Part shown: piece after piece, positions 1 to 9,543 of the stretch | Layout: every line of letters starts with the position of its first letter | How positions within the stretch are numbered: the first letter of the stretch is position 1 | Position numbers and translations under genes: made by a program | Notes under the pieces: generated by a model | The model's input: only the letters and a program-made list of their open reading frames with translations | Databases searched by the model: none | Told to the model about the DNA's origin: nothing | Origin: Choristoneura fumiferana | Lineage: Eukaryota > Arthropoda > Insecta > Lepidoptera > Tortricidae | Assembly: GCF_025370935.1 (NCBI RefSeq) | Contig: NC_133501.1 | Location: 8,795,466-8,859,465, forward strand | Direction of reading: 5' to 3' | DNA length: 64,000 nt

Positions 1-46
1 ACGATACGAACTTCGATTTTCGAATTTCGGAGTAGGCCCTCTACAG
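1..46. repeat. Palindromic TTCGAATTTCG MITE, cut by the window edge
   Basis: The first 46 bases match the right arm of the palindromic element at 7542-7672 (GATTTTCGAATTTCG followed by GTAG/GGCCCT). Only this arm is inside the window. A diverged relative lies at 220-375. From 46 to about 500 I see only such degenerate repeat material and no gene. Confidence 0.55.
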
Positions 47-219
47 TTTGCGCGTCCGACCCCCGTAACACACTGACCCAGTTTCGTTTGACGCAGAACC
101 TTTGTACGCGGTAAATCCGCGTTTGACAACTGGATAGCCCAGTTTTTTAGAGAACTAGAGAGGCAGTAGTGGTTGCTAACCTAAAGCGACCGGTTGCCAA
201 AAAAAGCGTTGAAGCTACA

Positions 220-375
220 AAGAATTTTGATTTCGTAGTAGAGGCCAGTAGTGAACGCTCAATATTAGAAGTTCATAGTGTCGTACCGTCCTTCTCCCTC
301 TCGTATTAAATAATATTAGCGTCTGCGGGACGGTAAGATACGAAGTTCGAATTTTTCATTTCGTAGTATAGGGCC
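220..375. repeat. Degenerate palindromic MITE, TTCGAATTTCG family
   Basis: This stretch shares the family's core (GTCGTACCGTCC, CTCTCGTATTAAA, then CGGGACGGTAAGATACGAAGTTCG) and ends in a TTTCGTAGTAGGGCC-type arm. The left arm is eroded. It is a diverged relative of the clearer copy at 7542-7672. No coding potential is seen. Confidence 0.45.
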
Positions 376-508
376 AGTGGCAGTAAAACGCTCAGGAACG
401 ATATTAGGAGACGTTTGAGGAGCATAGAAAAATGTGACGTCACGGCATGTCATTGCCATACAAAATCTACGAATTTGACAGCTTATAAAAGTTTTAACAG
501 GTTGAAAA

Positions 509-850
509 ACAAACTCAATTTAATTTGATTGCTTAGTAACGACATCTCTTGTCCGGGTGAGCGGTTGGTTCCAATGGAGTGCCGAAAGTTTCTCGATGAG
601 GGCTATGGTATAGATGTCGCTAGCGTCACTGCTTAAGTGGCTAAATAAGAAACAAACAAAGCTGAGATATGAGGTGCATAGGGGAAATTCGTGTCTGTAC
701 CGTTGACCAGCAGTGGTGTAGCGGTATAGCACGCGGTACGGAATACCGAGGACCTGGGTTCGATTCCCAGTGCTGGTCTTATTTTTCTGGTTTTTCTGTG
801 CATCTATCTATATTTCAGTTAGTATTTTCAATTGAGAAAAAATTGGTTTC
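509..850 (+). repeat. tRNA-like-core interspersed repeat, copy A
   Basis: One of three copies; the others are at 6300-6690 and 21125-21505 on the opposite strand. In the tRNA orientation it opens with GCTTAGTAACGACATCTCTTG and runs through a shared ~190-bp leader. It then contains a 74-nt tRNA-like core at 705-778 whose ends GACCAGC and GCTGGTC can pair over 7 bp. The core has an A-box-like GTGGTGTAGCGGT and a B-box GGTTCGATTCC at 757-767. The tail carries TTTTTCTGGTTTTTCTGTGC. The repetition and the abnormal anticodon loop argue for a SINE-like element, not a working tRNA gene. Confidence 0.7.
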
Positions 851-859
851 TGTTAAAAT

Positions 860-2935
860 TTTAATTTTTAATACAAACTTTTTAGCTGAAAATTTTTGTT
901 AACTTTACTTGCATTGTCATTAAACTTACAACTTACTTAACATGAAGCCAATGGGACCACTGGAACTGGGTCAAAATGAGCTCGCAAGATGGCAAGTTGA
1001 ATAAAAGCTTTTGTTCTAATGTTAAATATTTCTAAGCCATTAAAACTTTATTAATTAATCTGATTAGAGTGTGTATCATAAGATAATACAGACATGGATA
1101 AATTCCACCAGTTCCGATTTTATACATCGTAGCCCCACGTTGGGCGCCAATACGTAGTAAGCAAACGATTCATTATATAAATAATATATTTGTACTTTTT
1201 AAACTCAACAGCATTCCGTCCACAAACACATGCAATCAAATAGAACCAACAAAATACTTTACTCCACGGCTATACGTATAGATAACAACGTCTGTGGACA
1301 TATTCATGTCATTAATGTCATGAATTATAATAGAGAAAAAATAAATTAATAGGACAGCTTACTCGACAACTCGAAGCATTTGAGTAAGTAGGAATTTGAC
1401 GGCTATTAAGTTTCACTTTTTATTTTTTTAAACGTAAACATGTAACGAGCTATAATTGGCGTGGAATTATATTCTCATTATAACTTAATTAAGAACTTAA
1501 GCCGCATTACAATGAAACTGTATCTTACCTGATTAAAAATAAATTCTCTTGGCAGAGACATGGCTTCGAGTCCTTACAGCTACTGATGTCCGGAGGTGCG
1601 GGTAACGAAATAGGTATATCACACTTAAAATGGTCCTCCGACTCCGTCGAACCGAGTTTCCTTGCCTTAAAGGCTAACGCTGGATACATTAGATGACAGA
1701 AAACCTTTAAGGTAGCCGTTGTTACAATTTAATCGAAACCTTTTCCTTAAAAAATCAACCGTTCCAACTTTTTTTCTCGAAACGTCACCGATAAAACGCT
1801 CAAATTGTGTATTACGGGGACACTGTCATCTTTTTTTACTTTTTAAATTTCTCACTGGGCCCAACCGATGGCCCAGTATTGCTCGATGCAATTTTTTATG
1901 CGATTCCCGTTTTTTGGCACTGTTTACGCAAAAGCGACTGGCCACCACGACAAGAGAACTAGTAATGAGCAAAACTCGGAAAATGCGCGCGCACCACTCA
2001 AAATCGATATGATTACAAACTTATAAATGCGGGTGGACGAATCTGTAACTAAATTTAGCGCGTCTTCTTCTTGGCCGTTTTTTTTACCCTTAGAAGCTAG
2101 CGACGCGCTCGCTAGCAAAAATAAGTTTGCTGTTCTAAATGGAAGGACGTCATAGTTTCAGGAAATGTCATTTTTTTTAAATCTACAAATTTGTCATCAG
2201 TGTGTAGGTTTTTATAACCCACATTCGTAATGTATGAGAAATTACTTACTTCCTTTTCATTCCTAGAGCCGTATTTTTTGTCACTGCTTTAAAAATCTCG
2301 TATCTATATCTTTTGCTAACAAAATTGACTTTTGAAATAATGAGTATATTGTTCTTTTAAGATAATGATTGATTTTGAGCTACGAGCTTTTATAACCTCC
2401 TGAGGCCCACGTCAAATTTCGATGAAAAGAATTTGAAACTTAATGTCAATTAATAAAAGTTGTCATTTGCTTGTGTTGTGTTGGCGCTTAGGAGGATAAA
2501 AGCAGTTACGATTTGTAATCAACTTCAAAAAAAGGAGGTACCGTTTAAGTTAGTCTGCATTTTGAAAATGAAAACGCTTGTGTCGGTCTTAGGGAAAAAA
2601 TTGAACTTTGTAATTCGTCTCGTTAGCCGTTGCATTTTATGAACTTGCACAGACACCTATAGTCAGCTATATATTTAGAGATATACGAACATTCAGTGCG
2701 GGAGTCCGACTCGCACTTGGCGGTTTTTTATCAAATAATTTCATTTGGTAAAAGAAACACTGAAAAAAAAATCGATTTATTGTTTTTATTTTAAATACTT
2801 ATGAAGTCCCTACCTCTACGTTACGTTGTGACACTTATTTACTATTTTCTACATTTGAATATAAGTATTACATGACTAAAGTTATACCCATTTGGGCATT
2901 TAAATATCACTACAAACAAATGTTTCTAAAAATAA
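860..2935. other. AT-rich DNA without a recognisable gene
   Basis: I find no open frame resembling a known domain on either strand. Around 1134-1150 the minus strand reads like a retroelement primer site (TTGGCGCCCAACGTGGGGC), but no flanking LTR pair could be confirmed. At 2278-2350 a short stretch (TCTCGTATCTATATC, AACAAAATTGA) is a partial relative of the inverted-repeat element at 28419-28552. Confidence 0.5.
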
Positions 2936-3363
2936 TGAGGGCTATCGTTTTTTGTCACTAGTCACTAGATGGCGCACTGTTGCGTGAGGTTTTTAAGTAT
3001 GGCTTTCAAAGTCTGTTATTACGGGCGTGAAAACAAAGTTTAGATTAAAATCATATTTAATACACCTTAAAACCGTACCATAAAAATATCGAGCATGCCA
3101 CAGTGTTGCATAGTCCCCGTTTTGTTCGGAAAAAAGGGAGGACAAAGGTTTCCGAAATACAAAACTGTCTCAAAACACAGACATTCATTGCCCCGGAACG
3201 CATATTTGCCATAATTAATTTCAGATATTGCAAAATATTCACAAAATTATTCTAATTATAAATAAACCCGCGTAGCTCACCCAAAAACTATGAAATTTGA
3301 CATTTCGGAGACCTCACGCTACACTAGCGCCTCTAGTGGCGAATTCATACGCGATAGCCCTCA
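2936..3363 (+). mobile_element. MITE with THAP-like coding remnant, copy 1
   Basis: The element begins TGAGGGCTATCG and ends CGATAGCCCTCA, a clear terminal inverted repeat. It has the same internal order as the copies at 4986-5410 and 14311-14732: ACTAGATGGCGC near the left end and CTAGCGCCTCTAGTGGCG near the right. Inside, an ATG at 3095 opens a frame starting MPQCCIVP, followed in shifted frames by residues resembling the CxxxPxC start and RFPK segment of a THAP DNA-binding domain. The frame is broken. THAP domains occur in P-element-type transposases, so this may be a deletion derivative of one. No target-site duplication could be fixed. Confidence 0.6.
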
Positions 3364-3786
3364 TTGAATCCGAATGTTAGAAATACAACATACGCTTATT
3401 TAGTGTCCTACCAAGATTGCATAACTCTTTATTCTACATAAAACTCATGTAATTGCCATAAGGATTTCAATTTTCGGATCGTGCAATAGTGTTAAAAAAA
3501 AACATGTCGACAAATACGGGGTAGCATAAAACTAATTTTAAATAAATAAAAACAGCCGGTTTTTAGCCAAGGTAGAGCGAGATAGTCTACACCGCTTCCG
3601 CGCCTCTCAAAAGGTGGCATTAAAATTTTATTTTTCACTGGACACAGGAAAATCGCCCATGTCTGGGTCTAAAGCAACCGCTCGACGCTCACCTTGTTCT
3701 AAGTATTCATTAAGTATTCAGTTTAACGCCTTGAAGAAAACCGGCAAATCTAGCTTTACTTAAAACTCTTGTAAATACGGCCACTG
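3364..3786. other. 3' flank of the ASCIZ-like gene
   Basis: This stretch holds no gene. It contains the poly(A) signal of the minus-strand ASCIZ-like gene at 3627-3632 and otherwise AT-rich sequence. Confidence 0.5.
3627..3632 (-). terminator. Candidate poly(A) signal AATAAA of the ASCIZ-like gene
   Basis: On the minus strand this hexamer reads AATAAA, about 155 nt past the TGA-side end of the coding exon at 3787. It is the first canonical hexamer downstream of the stop, so I take it as the likely cleavage signal. Transcript ends would be needed to confirm it. Confidence 0.45.
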
Positions 3787-4896
3787 TCACAAGCTTTCTT
3801 TACTCAATTCCACATCGAAACAGGTCTGAGTTTCAGTTGAATGGAAACTAAGCAAATCATCAGATTTCACATCAAATTTGAACTCTCCCGTCTGTGTTTC
3901 CGCTGAAGCTAAACTTATACTTAAAGGACTAGATGACACACTGTCAAAAAGCTTTAAATTCAACTTAGGTGTATCACATAAACACCCACAAGTTTGCGTC
4001 TCTTTTATACTTAAATCTGGTGATTGTGTCTCAGATGTTATAGTCTCTTTATGAGATTTGCTTAAACCAAATTCAACTGGGAATGTTTGAGTTTGTATAT
4101 CAGATAGCGATACAGTTTCCGAAAAAAAAATATCGTCTTCACTAGTTTGTGATTTGAGCGAAAGTAAATCTTCAAAAACTGTCTGTGTTGATATTTCATC
4201 GGTCTTTGCTTCATTGTCCAACTTCCATGAAGGCAGAGCTACGTCGTTTCTTATGTTATCTTCAGGTTTTGTTTGAGTAGCCAGAGACCGTTTTGGACTA
4301 TCATACATGTAGTCCACTTTATCATCGACTTTCACTTTCTTACTCTCCGTTACAGTTTCCGCTAGCCGTTTCTTAGCTTTCTTTTCTTTCTTATACTGCT
4401 CATGCATTTCAGGGTGTCTTCTCATCATATGCACTAACAGACGCTCATGACTTTTATATGGTATATAGCAAACATCACACAAAAATGCAACGTTACAAGT
4501 TTTCAAATGCCTTTCAAATTCCCTCTGACAAAGGCTGAGGTTACATCTCTCACAGAGTATTTTGGTACTGTGGACTTTATTGTAATGTTGATTTAGGTAT
4601 TTACGTTCGGAGAAATATTTGCTTTTGTCCGAATTGTAGTTGTATGAGCAGTCATCATACAAACAATAATACTGGCAGTCTATGGTTGATTTTTCTGTGA
4701 AACCATGGTGTTTGACGAGGTGGTTATGTAAGTATCTCTTTAAGTATTTCTCTCTGCATTGGTTTTTTGTTGCATATGGGCATGGAAGGAGTATTTTTGA
4801 ATCAGTGTTGTTGGCTGATATGGCAAGGATTAGTTTATCTTCACGGAGTATGCACGATATTGAGGTTTCTTGCTTCAAAGATTTCGTTGTTTTTTT
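3787..4896 (-). CDS. ASCIZ-like gene, exon 3 (fingers and TQT tail)
   Basis: This last coding exon encodes residues 88-456 and the stop. Its acceptor reads TTTACAG just above 4896 on the minus strand. The exon opens with six codons (KKTTKS) before the first leucine codon at 4878. The nearest ATGs upstream (ATGATG at about 4910) are one base out of frame, so the exon needs the splice from exon 2 for its start. The second half is Ser/Thr/Asp/Glu-rich and of low complexity, as expected for a disordered tail that presents LC8-binding motifs. Confidence 0.88.
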   Translation of the reverse strand, partial: KKTTKSLKQETSISCILREDKLILAISANNTDSKILLPCPYATKNQCREKYLKRYLHNHLVKHHGFTEKSTIDCQYYCLYDDCSYNYNSDKSKYFSERKYLNQHYNKVHSTKILCERCNLSLCQREFERHLKTCNVAFLCDVCYIPYKSHERLLVHMMRRHPEMHEQYKKEKKAKKRLAETVTESKKVKVDDKVDYMYDSPKRSLATQTKPEDNIRNDVALPSWKLDNEAKTDEISTQTVFEDLLSLKSQTSEDDIFFSETVSLSDIQTQTFPVEFGLSKSHKETITSETQSPDLSIKETQTCGCLCDTPKLNLKLFDSVSSSPLSISLASAETQTGEFKFDVKSDDLLSFHSTETQTCFDVELSKESL

Positions 4897-7800
4897 CTGT
4901 AAATCGATAAATTCATCATTAATAAAATGTAATAACTTTTATTCTTAAAATAGAAACATTAACTGAATTTAAAATGTGAACGAAAGTAGGGCTAACGTTT
5001 TCACGCTCACCAGTTGGCGCCACTGTAGATTAAGGTCCTGCCTGAAGTATAGTAGTACTTCGTTATTGCGGGCGTAAAAAAAAAATTACATTTAAATCAT
5101 ATTTAATACCTTAAAACGTACCATAATAATATCGAGCATGACACAGTGTTGCGTAGTTCCGTTTTGTTCGAAAAAAGGGAGGACAAAGGTTCCCGAAAGA
5201 CAAAACTGTCAACAAAACACAGATATTCATTGCCCCATAACGAATATTTGCCATAATCAATTTCAGTTCAGGTATTGCAAAATATTCAAAAAATTATTAA
5301 ATTTTTTAATAAATCCGCGTAGTTCACCCAAAAACAGTGGCATTTGATATTTCGGAGACCTCTCGCTACACTAGCGCCTCTAGCGGGGAATTCACACGCG
5401 ATAGCCCTCATTACAATTTTTTGGGTACTTTTTTGGGAAAAATACTATTCTGTCTTTCCCAGGGACTTAAACTATGTCCATATCAATTTTCATTTAAGTC
5501 AGTTCAGCGGTTTATGCGTGTGGAGAGTTAACAGGCAGTGTAATTTAATTTTCGTATTGTAGTTAATAACCTAACCAACAAAAAATGTTGACAACCCACA
5601 ACTTTGTCACTTCAAAGTTCAATATCTCAAAAACGGCTTAACCGATTTTGATAAATCATGTCTAAGAACCATCGCTAGAAAACCTGATTTCAAATGAAAA
5701 AAACGGATTCAAATCGGTTCACCCGTTTAAGAGCTACGGTGCCACAGACAGACGCACAGACACACATAGTGGTCAAACTTAGAACACCCCTCTTTTTGCG
5801 TCGGGGGTTAAAAGGCTAATTAAGTGGGAAAAAAAACTAGTGTAGAAAAACTAAAAAATAGTAATTATGAATATTATGATACAACATAAGACTATCTACA
5901 GATTCCGGAACTTTTAACTTTTTTTAAATAAAAACGTGATGCGCAGAATATCCCAAAGCCCAACAAAAAAATTCACTCTTTCACCCTTTTCACACAATTT
6001 CACTCTTTTTTTTAACCCTGGACACAATAAGAGGGGTGTCATAATCATAAGTTCAACCCCAAAATCTGTCTATCTGTCTGTCTGTCTGTGGCATCATAGC
6101 TCTCAAACAGATTTATTTAATAAAAAAAAAAACATTTATTTCCGATAATTATTTGTTAATACACCATAATTTTTGATATCCATTAACAGATATTTCAGAT
6201 AACAAGTAAAACAGTGTAAAGACCCTTAATTTATTAATTTTTTTCGAAGTCCATAACTAATTCGAGTAATTCGTGTTTTATTCACATATTAAGAAAAAAA
6301 TATCGAAAATACAATCTGAGACATGGATGCACAGAAAAACCAGAAAAAGAGACCAGCACTGGGAATCGAACCCAGGTCCTCAGCATTCAGTGTTGCGTGC
6401 TATAACCCCTACACCACTGCCGGACAGGAATCTAGACACGAATTTTTCCTATGCATACATATCTCAGGTTGCTTATTTCTACTTTGCTACTTAAGCAGCA
6501 GCACTAGCGACATATATGTGGCGTCGACAGACGTCACACTCTTTCGGAACCAACCGCTCACCCAGACAAGAGATGTCGCTACTAAGCAATCAAATTATGA
6601 TTGGTTTTTAAGTCTTTTTGTATTTTTTATTTCAACTCCAAATTTGTTACATTTACGGGTATCCCGTGAAACCATATCGAAAAAAAAATTTTTTTTTGTC
6701 AATTTCGCGAAAAAGTTAATTATCAGGTAATTCATATCAATGAACTGAGTTGTCTGCCGAAGTTAACGAATATAAAAAAACACGGTGTATAATATGCAAT
6801 AAAAAACTGTAACAGATGGTCCAATTTCAATACAGTTTTTTATGTGAAAGCGAGTTTGCTTGTGGTTATTAGTTATGTTTCACTGAAATCGTTTGACCAA
6901 TTTTTAAGATATTAAACTTTAAAATGTCAATGTCAAAGGTTTTCTAACTTATCTAAGTTGGTTAGGTTATTGTAAAGGGTCTCTCGGTTAGTGTAGAGTC
7001 GTCTGTCGGTTATTGTAGAGGTGTCTCCCCGTTAGTGTAGTGCAACTAGTGTAGTTGTCTCTCGGTTATTGTCGAGCCCATGTAGCGCCTGTGTGCAATC
7101 ATTACATAAGCGTACGTAATGTATTACTAGAGTAAGCGTGCGGTTAAAAAACTGTTCTATGAAAGTGCTGCAGCCGGCGTCCCTAACACCGCCGTGCCCG
7201 TGTGCAACGCACACCCTGCACCATAGATAAAGCCCTCTTGTGTTATTATTATTATTATTTATAATGCACAGGCAGCTTATAGCTGATGCGTGCATATCAT
7301 TGTTCACTTGTGTAATTATCTTGAAAGTACTTATTGGATAGTAATAAAAGATAACCACCTTGGCAGTATCCTTCAAGAACGCGTCAGCTTCCTGGCAGCG
7401 CCTCCTGAAGCCCCGGCACTGAGCCAGGCTCTCCTCGCACGCCGTACACAGCAGCTCTGTTACATCATCTCTCTTTGGTACCTAGAAAAAAATATTTTGA
7501 TTATGACCAGTGTAGACCAGACCAAGGCTGTTCAATCTCAGAGGGTCTACTCCGAAATTCGAAAATCTAAGTTCGTATTGTACCGTTTCTCTCACTCTTG
7601 TATTAAAATAGTATAAGCGACAAAGGGACCGAACAACACAAACTTTGATTTTCGAATTTCGTAGTAGCTCTGCAGGTCCGATGGCCCACCAAGGAATTTG
7701 AATTTGCCCATCAACGCGTTAATCCGCCAGCTGACCAATAGCGCGACTAATTTTAGTATTAGGTAAGGTAGCTCTAAAAGTAGACACCCAGTGCCATCTC

Positions 7801-8364
7801 ACACTTAAATAAAATTGTCTCTAGAAAAACTATTGGCCACCTATAGTGACAGAAAAAGGAAGTAATTAGGTAGTCAATTAAGCTTATTATTACTACAATG
7901 TTGTAGAAGTGTGAAAAGAAGGCTAAACAGCCTTAAGCAAGCATATTGCATGAGCTAATTCTTCACCTGAATATGGCTGTACGGTTGTGTTTCAATTACT
8001 TAAAAAAAAATGCCAATCAAAAAGGTTTTTTATACTACCAACTACCAGTGCTTTCGCTCATAAAGGCCATCATTTGCCAAGAAAATGTACCGCAAGAACA
8101 TGGTAAAAATTATACATAAGTACTTATGTATTACAATTCACTTGACTATTATTAAAGTATAAGTAAGTTGTAAGTATTTAAAGCCTCCGTAGACAACGCC
8201 TTATTTAATAAATAAAATATATAAACCTCAGCTATGAGGTAGAAGTCATCAGCAAGGCCCCATTCTTGCATATTCTTCATTTCCCCCGACTCCGCCAAGC
8301 AGCCGCGGCAGAGCAACGCATACTCGCTCAGTGGCTTTTTCAATTCTACGTACGGTGCAGACAT
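3787..8364 (-). CDS. ZAD plus zinc-finger protein with TQT repeats, ATMIN/ASCIZ homologue (3 exons)
   Basis: The coding sequence joins 8364-8227, 7481-7359 and 4896-3787. All junctions are phase 0 with GT/AG borders, giving 456 residues. Residues 1-87 form a ZAD zinc domain with cysteine pairs C19/C22 and C58/C61. Four fingers follow: C126, C134, H146, H150; C165, C170, H191, H196; C202, C205, H217, C221 (C2HC); and C227, C230, H243, H248. A Lys/Arg patch at 256-264 may be a nuclear signal. The tail (about 290-456) carries TQT near residues 294, 324, 356, 387, 421 and 443, plus a TQS near 377. ATMIN/ASCIZ is known as a nuclear activator of the LC8 dynein light-chain gene that binds LC8 through such TQT motifs, which allows feedback control. 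The finger order and TQT tail make this assignment strong; binding itself is inferred. Intron 2 holds two repeats and a MITE. Confidence 0.85.
4986..5410 (+). mobile_element. MITE with THAP-like coding remnant, copy 2 (in ASCIZ-like intron 2)
   Basis: This is the most diverged of three copies. The left terminus is eroded (AGTAGGGCTAACG), while the right terminus is intact (CGCGATAGCCCTCA). The internal open frame from 5138 begins MTQCCVVPFCSKKG, close to the first C-x(4)-C pair of a THAP domain, and then loses similarity. It lies about 90 bp upstream of exon 3 of the ASCIZ-like gene, in the antisense direction. Confidence 0.55.
5577..6110. repeat. Foldback repeat (lepidopteran AACACCCCTC/GACAGACACA type)
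   Basis: The left arm contains TCAATATCTCAAAAACGGCT, GCCACAGACAGACGCACAGA and ends GGGGGTTAAAAG at about 5812. The right arm, from about 6000, carries the reverse-complement signature (TTTAACCC, AGAGGGGTGTCATAA, CTGTCTGTCTGTGGCA). A second foldback built from the same arms lies at 57391-57785. It occupies intron 2 of the ASCIZ-like gene. Confidence 0.55.
6300..6690 (-). repeat. tRNA-like-core interspersed repeat, copy B
   Basis: This is the same family as 509-850, inverted. The B-box complement GGAATCGAACC lies near 6361-6371, and the leader end AGAGATGTCGC is near 6570. It also shows the family tail TTTTTGTATTTTTTATTT, followed by CTCCAAAT..GTTAC. The copy sits in intron 2 of the ASCIZ-like gene, in the same transcriptional sense as that gene. 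Confidence 0.65.
6977..7075. repeat. Short minisatellite, ~22-24 bp unit
   Basis: About four degenerate tandem units share the core TCTCTCGGTTAGTGTAGAG and its variants (TCTGTCGGTTATTGTAGAG, TCTCCCCGTTAGTGTAG, TCTCTCGGTTATTGTCGAG). It is intronic, between exons 2 and 3 of the ASCIZ-like gene. No function is apparent. Confidence 0.6.
7359..7481 (-). CDS. ASCIZ-like gene, exon 2 (second half of ZAD)
   Basis: This is a 41-codon phase-0 exon. The acceptor is a run of T then CTAG above 7481; the donor is AAG|GTGGTTAT below 7359, a weak but usable site. It encodes residues 47-87, including ELLCTACEESLAQCRGFRRR, the typical second CxxC pair and helix of a ZAD domain. The frame can be read further (to 7032) without a ZAD-like or finger-like sequence; I treat that extension as intron. 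Confidence 0.78.
7542..7672. repeat. Palindromic MITE, TTCGAATTTCG family
   Basis: The left arm AGGGTCTACTCCGAAATTCG continues GAAAATC and pairs with the right arm GATTTTCGAATTTCG followed by GTAGTAGCTCT. The centre carries the family motif ACCGTTTCTCTCACTC. Such palindromes are very common in Lepidoptera. It sits in intron 1 of the ASCIZ-like gene. Confidence 0.65.
8227..8364 (-). CDS. ASCIZ-like gene, exon 1 (start and first half of ZAD)
   Basis: The exon starts with an ATG at 8364-8362 in the context AAAATGTCT and encodes 46 residues beginning MSAPYVELKK, with LLCRGC as the first zinc pair (C19, C22). The donor reads GAG|GTTTAT, so the frame continues at phase 0 into exon 2. The ZAD domain is thus split by the intron between its two cysteine pairs. 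Reading through the donor gives only 24 more residues before a stop, with no domain similarity. Confidence 0.8.
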
Positions 8365-9330
8365 TTTCGTTTTAATTAATTAAATTAGACTTCATCAAGT
8401 AAATATTTAGTTAGTCGGGCATTCCAATTCCAAGGCCATCCGCTTCCGTTCCGTCCTCCGTCCGTGTTTTTTTTAACAGCTGAAGCTGACATTGACAGTT
8501 CAATTTTTTTACTTGAGACCAAAAGGCAAAAGGAACTAGCCCACTTCGTCGTGCTGTTCTTGTTATTTAGTAATTTAATTCTGAGAAACCTTTTTTCAAA
8601 TGTTTCTCGGTATGTTTTCGCTATTACCATTGATTATTATAAGTCTACAGTAAAGTATTATACAATATTTCTGCTTACTAGATTATTGCTTTTTTGGCGG
8701 AAAAAGCCTCTTTGACTTTTATTTCACTCAATCACGTTTCGTTATCTAGCCCCAAGTTTTTTAATGATGTTACTCAGAAACTATGGCTTTTTAATAACAA
8801 TATTTTTAGTGCATAATGAAAAACATAAGAAGAGCACAATAAAGTTATATTAGAATAACATCAAGTGAAAGAATGCTATTGTATTAATTTATAAAATGTA
8901 AATTTATACTGCGTAGAATGAAACACTATGATTTCCAGTGTTGCGTTCAGAAACGATGTAGAAATAGAAATTGTAATTGCTCAAGGTATAATTCTAACAA
9001 ACATTATTGTACGCCAAAAATATAAATAAGCTCTTGTCATGCTTTTCCATTCAATTAGTACAAAATTAGTGATTTATTTCTTAAAAAAAAAAAGTCAACT
9101 ACATATTGAAACTCTTTTTTGTGTATCGGTACCCCTTCTGTCATAAATAATTTACTTTTTATTTTTATCCATTTGACAACCATTTTGGCTTATCTAAATT
9201 TACAAGAGTATGATCGACGCCTAGAAAGGTAATTATAATTACTTTAATTCCATCTAATTATTGTAAAACACGACCACATCTTTAAAATTGGCCGGCTTTT
9301 TAATTGCCACGAAGTTAGATCAATATTATC
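8365..9330. other. Intergenic region with the ASCIZ-like promoter
   Basis: This spacer precedes the ASCIZ-like start on the minus strand. The nearest 100 bp (about 8400-8465) is locally GC-rich, with GGAACGGAAGCGGATGGCC-type sequence on the minus strand that suits a promoter or 5' UTR. The rest is AT-rich and holds no coding frame that I recognise. Confidence 0.4.
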
Positions 9331-9339
9331 ATTTGCTCA

Positions 9340-9543
9340 GAAACGGTTTCGTGGGCGGCGAACTTAACTGCGGTCGCCATTTGCGCCACGAACGCTGATA
9401 GATCGTCTTGTGTGTAAAATTGTGAAATTGGAGGTTAAAGTGCTAATTTACTAGGTAATAGTGCATAAAAATTATCAAAAGCATTTCGGAGCGCGACAAC
9501 TCAGTGGTCAATGTCACATAAGCACGGAAAGTGCTATGAATGA
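9340..9543 (+). promoter_or_regulatory. Candidate promoter and non-coding first exon of the PAIP2-like gene
   Basis: A CpG-containing patch (GTGGGCGGCGAAC, GCGGTCGCCATTTGCGCC) stands out from AT-rich surroundings; the GCCATTT core resembles a YY1/Pho site. About 150 bp further, GCTATGAATGA is followed by GTGAGT, a good donor consensus after 9543. No coding frame is needed here because translation starts at 16438. The assignment rests on composition, position and the donor only. Confidence 0.3.

Noticed and set aside
705..778. Functional tRNA gene
   Set aside because: It has good ends and a B-box, but the anticodon arm is irregular, the base before the would-be anticodon is C not T, and the same core recurs in two other repeats at 6350 and 21247.
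1085..1400. Solo LTR or retroelement start
   Set aside because: TTGGCGCCCAACGTGGGGC on the minus strand resembles a primer site, but no LTR pair, TG..CA ends or coding sequence could be seen.
6977..7075. CRISPR-like array
   Set aside because: The units are contiguous and degenerate with no unique spacers, and the genome is eukaryotic; it is a minisatellite.
7032..7358. Coding extension of ASCIZ-like exon 2
   Set aside because: The frame is open but has Ile/Tyr/Asn-rich, repeat-like content and no domain match. The splice to exon 3 preserves phase and gives a sensible protein.
8385..8715. Short open frames on both strands upstream of the ASCIZ-like start
   Set aside because: They overlap each other, are AT-rich and show no domain, signal or splice context.
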